Source: Phytopythium helicoides | Taxonomy: Eukaryota; Oomycota; Peronosporomycetes; Pythiales; Pythiaceae | Reading direction: 5' to 3' | NCBI GenBank assembly: GCA_024867545.1 | Contig: JANFNE010000030.1 | Location: 496,001 to 560,000 of the forward strand | Length of the DNA stretch: 64,000 nucleotides | Part shown: piece after piece, positions 46,501 through 52,441 of the stretch | Layout of the letters: every line of letters starts with the position of its first letter | Position numbering within the stretch: position 1 is the first letter of the stretch | Notes under the pieces: generated by a model | The model's input: the letters and a program-made list of their open reading frames with translations, nothing else | The model's database searches: none | What the model was told of the DNA's origin: nothing | Program-made: the position numbers and the translations under genes

Positions 46501-48302
46501 TCACTAATGTCGGAGTCGCTGGCAAAAGACATGAGAAATTTCCGTACATTCCCATAACTGAAGATGCGTCGGTACTTTCGTGCATCTATGAGTCCGCTGG
46601 ATGTACCAACTGCATTCAACGCCGCTGAGTCGCTTTCAACAGCTGATATGCTTGGTAAGATTAAAGCAAACGGGGCAAACTCTCCTCCAATGCTTGAAGG
46701 TAAATATTTCGCAGCTGTTGAAAACGGAGTGTGCCTCACAACTCGACGCGAAATTGTGTCGGGGCCTGACTTATCAGTTTGAATTGATTTTACCAGCAGT
46801 GCAAGATTGATACCACCGCTAAAAAGTGGGTTGCAAAGCCACTGCCTACTCTCTGGTATGTCAGTCTGAATTGGAGATACAGGATCGCCAATAACAAGCG
46901 TTACTGCCATTTCCGATGCTAGAACAGCAAGCTCTTTTTCAAGACGGTAGCTCCACTGAAGGTTGAGAGCATTCGACACACTCACAACTTGAGCTGGTTC
47001 TGCCGCGACAGATTTGGCAAGTCGTGATGTACCGAGCTTTGAATCGTATGAATGATCCTTTTCAAAAACCCCAGTCCCAGCTTTTGACCTGCTGGCATTG
47101 ACCCCAAAATGCATGGCCGTAATCGAATCAATGAATGACTTCTCAATCTCATTCATTGCCAAAAAGCGCATGTTGAAAGAATCTATAATCTTCAAAAGTC
47201 CTTTAATGTTTGGCAATAAGGCCACAACAAACAGGGGCTGGTTTGTAAATTCATAAAGAGCAGCAGTAAGGGGAGGCATCAACTGCCCCACAATAGATCG
47301 GCCCACAAGTTCCAAAACAGCACTTTTGTTTGCTATGCTTGGTGAAGAGTTTGCTTGCAGAAGAACTCTGCAGCAAGTTGATGTAACCATTAGGGAAAAC
47401 TCAATCATCGCACGCCAAGAAACTGGAACGGATGCGAGATGACTCTTATCGAGTCTAAAAATGCCATCAATGAGCGTTGATACTTGTTCGTTCATTGACA
47501 GTGTCGAGGATTCTGGCCGCAGTTTGTCGGTGTCACTTCTCTCCCAGTGTGTGGTTTCGGATGCCCAGCAAACTATATGCTTCTGGATTGTGTGGATTGC
47601 GCCATGCGCGCTCGCAACAGCCTGCTGGTTGCCTGCTTTGTGCCTGAGCAGTCCAGAAAAGCTTTGGTGAAAATCCTCAGCTACGAAACTCAGTAGAGAT
47701 TCGTAGATTCCAGTTATCAATGACAGATCATTGACATATTCTTCTGTTGATGGTTGTATGGCGGCTGTTACAGTTGATTCCAGAGGTAAAAACTTAAGAA
47801 CATATACATCGTCTGAGAGTCGGCGTAACAAATAATTGTCGAATGCTTCTTTAGACTTTGGGAGCCGAACACCTACGCATCGGTGGCCGTTTTGACAATT
47901 TTCCTTACAATAGCAATTGATTGTGAAGCGATCACTATTGGTATCGGACATGACGTGCTGGTAGAGCTGAACTTGAAGGCATGAGCAAGGCATAAGTAAC
48001 TCGATGGCTTCTACAAATGTAACAACGGCTTCCTTGGCCACCTCTTCTGAAACAATAGAGTGTGCCTTCTGTTTAGAGTCGATGATATTCAGTAAGGTAT
48101 TACGAACGACTCCCAGCACTGATAGCATTCGACTCAGCTCACTAGATGATATATCTAACTGTTGACTTCCTTCTTCGACACGTGAGGTAGAGTTAGCCTC
48201 CATCACAGCCAGTAGGGCATTGCTGATTCCAGAACGTAGAAGCTGTAGAAGATTTGCTCGAAGTAGTCGAATACATACCAGTAACAGGTACTGTTGTAAC
48301 AT
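37509..48302 (-). CDS. Giant HECT E3 ubiquitin ligase (3' portion of a HERC-type gene)
   Basis: One uninterrupted 3,597-codon frame. Domains from N to C: a LamG/concanavalin-like domain (about residues 1190-1420, with FVRGNEDELN and WIHIAIIVEGSKVRLYINGV), an acidic stretch of Asp/Glu (about 1990-2040), a UBA domain (about 2040-2080, ELMLMGFPEEWCILAL), a SPRY domain (about 2600-2760, GQHAWSVRIDKSSSSYIFVG) and a C-terminal HECT domain (about 3140-3585). The HECT thioester Cys is in SHTCFFALQLPRY, at about residue 3543. The first ATG is at 48302, but coding continues upstream in shifted frames to the RCC1-repeat frame at 48521-52081, so this is most likely the larger part of one gene. No intron is needed. 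Role: transfer of ubiquitin from E2 via a Cys thioester to unknown substrates. This is seen directly; the joining is inferred. Confidence 0.9.
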   Translation of the reverse strand: MLQQYLLLVCIRLLRANLLQLLRSGISNALLAVMEANSTSRVEEGSQQLDISSSELSRMLSVLGVVRNTLLNIIDSKQKAHSIVSEEVAKEAVVTFVEAIELLMPCSCLQVQLYQHVMSDTNSDRFTINCYCKENCQNGHRCVGVRLPKSKEAFDNYLLRRLSDDVYVLKFLPLESTVTAAIQPSTEEYVNDLSLITGIYESLLSFVAEDFHQSFSGLLRHKAGNQQAVASAHGAIHTIQKHIVCWASETTHWERSDTDKLRPESSTLSMNEQVSTLIDGIFRLDKSHLASVPVSWRAMIEFSLMVTSTCCRVLLQANSSPSIANKSAVLELVGRSIVGQLMPPLTAALYEFTNQPLFVVALLPNIKGLLKIIDSFNMRFLAMNEIEKSFIDSITAMHFGVNASRSKAGTGVFEKDHSYDSKLGTSRLAKSVAAEPAQVVSVSNALNLQWSYRLEKELAVLASEMAVTLVIGDPVSPIQTDIPESRQWLCNPLFSGGINLALLVKSIQTDKSGPDTISRRVVRHTPFSTAAKYLPSSIGGEFAPFALILPSISAVESDSAALNAVGTSSGLIDARKYRRIFSYGNVRKFLMSFASDSDISDDWSTCGDKLCEWIRERYARSDASYRMLIQLASKQKQTSGAADPRENQIRLNDIRIEKAAYAALIHHSALSLQAFHFALYRLYSEKSTAQTSPPSSFLALWRYVADIRRLVASMKTFIRNEQPSQSTTDDKLDQILAHQDQYIKRLELLLLVDVYDEEEHANQERDSGFICPQNPAFIAYAYNDMIFSPSRRTSEKNQHLHARYTYSQLPFLAAFPSSKWRIVRIVVHTISRWKALLYIDKKVEVESSLAIVSKRIVQFISTSDSMPSPNAIKAFLIDPCRRRSFSTRGFEILWEMLSTISSDSIQADVAHQVTQALVLRSKNGPALLSPDLISLQNAGVYYTAIYNNALSDFLMQLTELIADKADATIESQDNSRFWVLAELIASWGMNFGADQFEFVGDIGILPLLHQLLQTLPGAELIESEKTRLLSSATRSNSTLALIDYSARSSPRSGAMVSSKPHSNLYRTLWTIFQSVCATFARPIQKNETPLSFLATTMLATTPSVVSRPLEVVYAEALRTAKLVIPGWDLKSDSISNPPEGQSNSSTSSGVRRSFDVIDSITRVSPIHRRVTCTYQGMMTPPAGKAAMSPLLKANEFSITTWIYTQSPAEATLEGASTTDLMDRQLVFVRGNEDELNPYLMLVPESPATWQVEVGFVLHIPNGSSDNFQTKSRKFDNILSERLVSKEPIPSNKWIHIAIIVEGSKVRLYINGVLDSQRAVTSQFAAVWATRSVDLPLQFGRLAADGIPNQKDSTRSLLELLQYSLTNTNQASFRTTNNSELLAFSCFDGWIHQCRFHNRALSPIHVRVVFDELKASSSVGTSITGRTGALTTTDRSPVLLPSQYVRLVDLFALLVQLGSSPEGIMHFQTHFSPWMLLLWRTFLVSDSWQLQQSTLRVLRKLLPLVSPITATEVLFSVPSEGGIKYLHRDFGFIQQVIRVIGAGIAVFPMETASENNGSAPETVPWTLLFPNGIHSGLLSPETVSESGIGGILPANIIQLEEFRAQRNITIVNELVELLQHLYMHTTDNQNPSWKHAIECTVGTLLDKSSSSFEQRNLAFRNSVISHELISQVDMTGSLYFLGGAVESSLRPGITAQLKVTRDPVHVISHGTSSSLARVSDVPTVVTLTKVVSQGYPNSATTRALNKSNLSPIEQSETCTGLPEYVSVRWDELSPSKQFSAIAAVSSSQGSSNTIRPAGVYLHHQLLKQAQRMLPGILESLVELHSWPTLTFRDSSSPVESKQERLPKLERSIEAMQTGNLLLKCLAQCIHIDSTASEIKTSTELVEKIFQIASNDDGGVEFETLAQVERKTFRLRQRIYSILIDLGVQGSQDLGDFFSVALDAKARVNCDTHLPEMKIQDVEMPITESTRAAKWGIDKSTTDPQLCTNYRELSDHSGEEDAEDEEMEGEEETGEDSDNELGHLDEEEDEDGDGGEDSEAEENRAEFVEELMLMGFPEEWCILALKQTENDMVSASAWIVDNLDYLSKLQLSLEKKQLDLEETRINNDEDDDEIQDAAVDGLYSTFQIHDTLYPDPVSSLKPTNVIHSESDYPMMEETSRVSGEYNTEALSSAVGDEHSPNHNLCNHSGTESRIDYEDVFLPLPLTEKEMGRKVFGETYYPFEEGGYLSNMELDFMSVWKPNQLESDSMPSPTPGLNRPTSQQKHQTESSFIDSEFDKEIRKLDVVGLLKLLRFLERQLAVLYCRFLAVSIIRYEQQAQITEGLIDIPLSCQDILNLTRLVLYRGDQLSEYAHESEFNYLSTKKIVAHTILRMLREDYETVFLKLSDFIVDQLETAAKNKQFEAYLWTQREIQRADKQVLTEPAVEISIWLVEIVFSEAKLHANTSFSTLHKSSIACRVLRRLRYCLAATNLPLKCFVLHTITRILVVLYRSGCSNENLSFLLNSSKLSVREIVTAAKQRLSRETAQDRLLYSPYMQAYVELLHVMCFVTQGSGVQAIDGAYEYTPAVSFDLGAIFQSTGDKITSVPDQCWEDYPTEYIFDRKRSRTSLLTYSEDGTSVSYAGNDSWKAACAEQGLTTGQHAWSVRIDKSSSSYIFVGVATRRLNVDSFLGADDQSWGFIGDKALYYQRNRVRTFSDGFGEGDTIGVHLDCERGTLAFTKNGESLGIAFDNVVGEVYPAVALYSRHQRVTIVGDTLFSGDLTNPGGASTLPSFPSWAHDTESLKGDIDDCLIACELMNCMIEHQSIRHELLRDAHQIASHWLSGTTQFVETRAGWSLWVDKRPSTCEPFGFLAGERVRTARGHGVVAGVAYGRIWVHVEGEDGAWYFHPSRLRVSTLTVASDLKLPDYSRETDTSGPADSKITTCRSNPNLSLSLDEFIVFSQHKKWSGIVADRQLINIVDEYCESTRTSPWNLSPEALIELVLDRQSRHPGFFDGIAVSRDEISNDVSTIVLVARFALLRYFNLVMRRSLPFFDLTWKYYACCGVYQPCQLLSACRGSVFVCLKNSLFTALMQRTANSPRKAEDEYDYPDDLPHLQVNRLKAAAAKCHPGTTKSLFLSLFGQAFEVLHFLPLRTLRMVYSHPMDDGQLRSFKVKFEGEGADDYGGPYREFFSQFFAELQALEPSGEVAGENNNNNHANSQKEPPVKCLLPFLLPSPNWRNGVGDSREKFVINGSIVSAKPRESDSRTSLLAESAEEKYQLYKEMFVFFGQMLGICLRTGVCVRLDLATSTWKQLTAEDDAVSEFTGGLWDESIESALSSLKETDYVAFSLWKSLRAIFEENVKCRNLSKSCKHLEEQLVAMDLDFTTTLSDGRSVELLPGGCSISVTLDNLELYLRRMLRARVHEAHEAIMLLKRGLNSILPVSALAVLTWTDLESRMCGVDEIDVSLLRANTEYDEDVSPTDEFVQRFWRVLEGMETPDRRAFLRFVWARSRLPMGAAQFHQKFKIQSLAPGNGDGSSANTSAASSASTTTAMDAQLPKSHTCFFALQLPRYSSDEVCRRQLLYAIHNCVEMDGDFRLADTEMSGWTDVSATDQLRL

Positions 48303-48520
48303 CGAAGTTTGCTCGTCTGCTCGATTCTCCTGTACTGGGTTCCTGTTCTGAACCGCATATGATCATAGGAGAGAAAAGATCGTGGCTAAGATGACTAAGG
48401 CCATCAACTTTCCGATCACTCAGGTGGGCTGCTAAGGCGCATAATACCTCGAAGGTTGAACTCCGCAAATCAATGATATAGGGCGAAAATGTCCCTGGAA
48501 AAACTGATGTGGGAGCTGAA

Positions 48521-51500
48521 TCAGAGGATAGTATTATTCACGACCGAATTCTTCACATTTGAAACACACGGCACTCGTAGTGACTCATGATACTGGACAA
48601 AACCGCGGCTTAAGCGATCAAGATGCGCAATAATTAATGTAGCAATGATAGCAGATTCAGAGCTACCATGCGAACGAGATATGCTGGAACCTAATCGACT
48701 CTGACTCATGCTTGATTCAGGGGACAAACCGCTCAAACAATCAGTGCCGTTAGGGTCATCTTCCTCGCGGTAATCATTACCATGCCTAAACTCTTCTTTT
48801 GAATCGGGTCGGATTCTTTGAAGCCAATTATCGTTCTTTATGACGTCGAGTAAGATAGGTGATGATAGAAGATCTTCAGAAGACACCTCGTGAGGCGTAC
48901 GACGAATTGTATCTCGAGTTGGTGTCTCATCACTTTTTTCTTTATCCTGGTCTTGGTCATCTTTGTCTTCGTCTTTACCTCCTGTGAGTAGCACAGTGTG
49001 ATAAAACCCCGCAGCTATAAAAGCTACGCGTTTGCCTAAGAAATCGTCTATTGGAAACGGATACAGGCGTTCATTCGTGTCGCCCGTGCCTAATTGACCA
49101 TGATTGTTCCGACCGAAGACGTAAAGCATGCCACTGTCCGAGACTGCAACAGTGTGGTAGCACCCGCATGCAAACCGTACGATCTCCTTTCCTTCAAGAT
49201 CTTCAATAAGGTGCGGCTGTGAGAAGCGCTGCTGCTGAAGCTGAAAGTTTGACACAGCGGACGCAGCTGCCTTGCCTAAACCCAGTTGCCCGTAGTCGTT
49301 TCTTCCAAATCCGAACAGATGCGCCCCACCACAGAGTACTACCGTATGATAGTACCCGCATCGAACTTCTAATGCAGTTTGCTTGTCAAGACCATCGCGC
49401 ACTTGTATAGGAATAAGCTGGTTTTCAGCCGAATCTATTCCCAGTTGTCCGTAGTCGTTTTTGCCAAATCCGAATACCTTTCCTGTGGAGGTAACCGCCA
49501 TGCTATGGTATTGCCCACACGCCACTGATATAATGTGATGATCGCTAAGAAGACTCACTTCCTGGGGAACCTTTCGATCGATTGCATCGTTGTGCCCAAG
49601 TTGACCATAGTCATTTCTTCCAAAAGTAAGCACGTGTCCGCCACCACCACTAATGTCCTCGCAAGTCATGATTGTATGATAGTAGCTGCATGAAACTAGC
49701 CGAACAATTCGGCCTTCGAGACCGCGGATCAGCTTGGGCACACTCTCGCTAGTTGTGTTTCCGTGTCCAAGCTGCCCTCGATAATTATAACCACAAGTCG
49801 CTACTCGGCCATTCGACATGACGAAGATGCTATGCTCACAGCCATTGTAAGCATGAACTTGAGTCACAGTGCCCTCTCCATGTTTTGGAAGCTCCGTCAT
49901 GTGACTTACTCGAGCATTTCCTCCTTGACCACACTGTCCATTGTCATTGTAACCACAAGTGTATACTCTGCCGTCTGATGTTAGAGCAATGGTGTGCTCG
50001 TTTCCTGCCCCTAGGAGCGCGATGTCTTTGCCTTGAAGGGCCTCTATGCGCTCAAACGATTTGCGTGGGATTGTGTCTCCGTGTCCAAGCTCCCCGTACG
50101 AGTTTTGACCACAGCTCCAAACCTCTCGCTCGTCTCCTTCGTCGCTGATGTCTTGAATACCAAGTTCGTGGGAATTACACAATCTCCCATTGGAACTCGA
50201 TCTGCCTTTTACTAACCGATGAGTCGGTGCTTTGGCATTTTGGAGCTGGGCTACAACAGAGCCGGTACGTAGTGACTTCAGTCGAGGGCATCTAGCTGTG
50301 AGTGGAGGAGTCTCTACGCGTGGTGTCACGAGCGGAGTCGATCGACTGGCTGGGTCCCGACGAGTTGAAGAAGAATCCAAATTAATGTTCAGCGAGCTTG
50401 TTTGAAACGTGTCAACAATACATTCATCACGTTGTCTACTCTTGGCGATTGACGAAGATGGTTGTAGCGGGTTCGATCGAGCCGAGTTTATCTTTGAGCC
50501 GGAAGGCATTGGTGACGCGACCGAAGTCTTAATCCCGAATACTTTTACTCCAGCTTTGCGAAGGTAGGTCGGCGACACGTTTTCACTCTCTGCCACGCTT
50601 AGGTTCGTAGTTTCATCAGAGTCACGAAAATCGAGATGATTTATCGACCCTTCTGTCTTCTTTTTGGCAACATAATACTTGGAGCTGGTGTCATTTGTTA
50701 CTATATCATCGGCAGTAGAAGGGTGGGTCCCGTCGTTGGTTAGGTTATCGGCTGCCACCGGAGATACAGGAATTGGGGTAGATAAAGCGCGCGAACTCGA
50801 CGAGCATGCGCACAGCTGATGGTTGCCCGAACGGGTACGATCAGGTACGCCGAGCAACACCTTGACGACTATAAGAAAGTCCCTAACAGACCCTGTTAGC
50901 CCAGCAAGGTGAAGAAGTGCACTCACGGCATTTGTGCGATCGTCAAGATCAAGTTCTCCATGTACTGTACCCATTGCGTGCACTTTGGGCGAAACGGGCC
51001 CTGGTGTTCGAGTCGACGGCTTTGGGCAATTGTCAACCAAAAACTCATGAATACTGTCCGCAACAGAGGTGATTTCATTGAGTAGTTGAGTTGACATTTT
51101 TCGTGGCAATGGAGACGAAGCATCTTCTCCTCCACATTGTGCGAGTGCAAGTGCTGGCATGGAAGACAAAAGCTGGAAGATTTCACGAAGAAAGAATTTC
51201 TTTTGAGGCACTGCTGAAGCCGAGGGGTCCCGCAAACAGTTCAAAACGCAGGACAGGGCTTGTAGTCCGATAGAGCCTTCACAAGCTGAGGAATTCGTTT
51301 CTGCAATACTTGGCTTTTCCATGTGATCCAATGGACTAGCAACAGTTGGGAATGCTTCAGCTGCTGATCTCGATGTTGGTGCCAAGCTCGCTTTACGAAT
51401 AGTGTCCACTGCTTCAGTCCATTGCAATAGGTAGGCAACTCGTTGCTGATGCTGCACCGCAACAGCTGCGTGAATGTGGCGCATTATCTTTCGGCGGATG

Positions 51501-52081
51501 GCGATGAGTCTGTATAGTGGGTTCGGGAAAGCACACTGCTGCCTAAGGGCTGTCTTGAGTCGTTGCTGCATGAGTACAGCTCTGGACTCGCCGCTCAAAT
51601 CCGCGAGCAGGCAGAGCGCGTTCACGACATCTCGTTCCTGCTGCTCATCGTCTGTCTTTAGCACAGAAAACCTCACTGCCGACTGGTTGTCGTCCTTCTT
51701 GCCCTCTCCATCCTCATTGTCCTGATCAGCTCCAGCTCCACGTGCGGCCTTGGCTTTCGCGTTTGCAATCCTCTCGCGGATTAAGTGGTCTTGGTCCAAG
51801 TCATCCCAGTTCGAGCCCGACACCTTTGTACCGTCTCGTTGGGTCGAACGACGAGCACTCGACGCGATCTCAAGTCTTCGTAGCTGCTTGAGCAGAAACT
51901 CGTCGTCTTCGAGTTGAGCAGGTGTCACTCGAGCCCACCGCATGTCCACTCTCCTCCTGGAAGCACCTGAGGGCCAGGAAGAGCTCGATGAGGGTGTAGA
52001 GGAGTCATCTGGAGGTCTAGAGGGCCGTAAAGGCTCGTAGCCCGTGTCATTGGGCGGCAGGAAGGCGTCGCTCGACGCCAT
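48521..52081 (-). CDS. RCC1-repeat frame, likely N-terminal part of the HERC-type E3
   Basis: A 1,186-codon frame from ATG 52081 (MASSDAFLPPND) to a stop at 48521. Seven RCC1-type repeats fill about residues 640-1030; each carries the G-x-N-x-x-G-Q-L-G core, for example EVWSCGQNSYGELGHGD and VYTCGYNDNGQCGQGG. Such propellers bind small GTPases or membranes. The N-terminal 600 residues are charged and Ser-rich. Immediately after its stop, coding-like sequence runs on in the next frame through 48340 and then into the giant HECT frame, so a gain of one base near 48521-48535 and another near 48338-48343 is enough to join all three. The joined length would be close to 4,860 aa, matching the human HERC1 and HERC2 proteins, which also combine RCC1, SPRY and HECT domains. 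Confidence 0.85.
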   Translation of the reverse strand: MASSDAFLPPNDTGYEPLRPSRPPDDSSTPSSSSSWPSGASRRRVDMRWARVTPAQLEDDEFLLKQLRRLEIASSARRSTQRDGTKVSGSNWDDLDQDHLIRERIANAKAKAARGAGADQDNEDGEGKKDDNQSAVRFSVLKTDDEQQERDVVNALCLLADLSGESRAVLMQQRLKTALRQQCAFPNPLYRLIAIRRKIMRHIHAAVAVQHQQRVAYLLQWTEAVDTIRKASLAPTSRSAAEAFPTVASPLDHMEKPSIAETNSSACEGSIGLQALSCVLNCLRDPSASAVPQKKFFLREIFQLLSSMPALALAQCGGEDASSPLPRKMSTQLLNEITSVADSIHEFLVDNCPKPSTRTPGPVSPKVHAMGTVHGELDLDDRTNAVSALLHLAGLTGSVRDFLIVVKVLLGVPDRTRSGNHQLCACSSSSRALSTPIPVSPVAADNLTNDGTHPSTADDIVTNDTSSKYYVAKKKTEGSINHLDFRDSDETTNLSVAESENVSPTYLRKAGVKVFGIKTSVASPMPSGSKINSARSNPLQPSSSIAKSRQRDECIVDTFQTSSLNINLDSSSTRRDPASRSTPLVTPRVETPPLTARCPRLKSLRTGSVVAQLQNAKAPTHRLVKGRSSSNGRLCNSHELGIQDISDEGDEREVWSCGQNSYGELGHGDTIPRKSFERIEALQGKDIALLGAGNEHTIALTSDGRVYTCGYNDNGQCGQGGNARVSHMTELPKHGEGTVTQVHAYNGCEHSIFVMSNGRVATCGYNYRGQLGHGNTTSESVPKLIRGLEGRIVRLVSCSYYHTIMTCEDISGGGGHVLTFGRNDYGQLGHNDAIDRKVPQEVSLLSDHHIISVACGQYHSMAVTSTGKVFGFGKNDYGQLGIDSAENQLIPIQVRDGLDKQTALEVRCGYYHTVVLCGGAHLFGFGRNDYGQLGLGKAAASAVSNFQLQQQRFSQPHLIEDLEGKEIVRFACGCYHTVAVSDSGMLYVFGRNNHGQLGTGDTNERLYPFPIDDFLGKRVAFIAAGFYHTVLLTGGKDEDKDDQDQDKEKSDETPTRDTIRRTPHEVSSEDLLSSPILLDVIKNDNWLQRIRPDSKEEFRHGNDYREEDDPNGTDCLSGLSPESSMSQSRLGSSISRSHGSSESAIIATLIIAHLDRLSRGFVQYHESLRVPCVSNVKNSVVNNTIL

Positions 52082-52117
52082 GAGCCGCTGGATTTGTGCT
52101 GGTGTGCGTCGCTTCAA

Positions 52118-52441
52118 GGTGCGGCAATGTGGGCCACACGCTAATCAGGAATGGCTACACCAGTGCAACTGTGATGGCATCGCCAGTTTGAGAACTGGGA
52201 CATCACCTCACGCGAGCTCGACACGACCGGATGTCGCTCGTTTTCTTGGATTTGACGCTGCTAACGACGCCAATGAAGCACCAGGTTAAGTGCTGAGCAG
52301 CTCCAAGCGGCCCTTGAATCAAGAGAGCCTTGGAGAAGCCATGACGCCTGAATTCCCGAGCTGAAGAGCGTGATCACTTTTGAACTCCCCATCGGTAGAT
52401 CACGACCTTCTCAAGCTACTCGCTCGCTCTAGATCTCGCCA
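52118..52441. promoter_or_regulatory. Divergent upstream region of the HERC-type gene and the protease-like gene
   Basis: The 360 bp between the start codons (52081 minus, 52442 plus) must contain both promoters. A TCACTTTT at about 52374 fits an oomycete-type initiator for the plus-strand gene. No other element is assigned. Confidence 0.4.
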
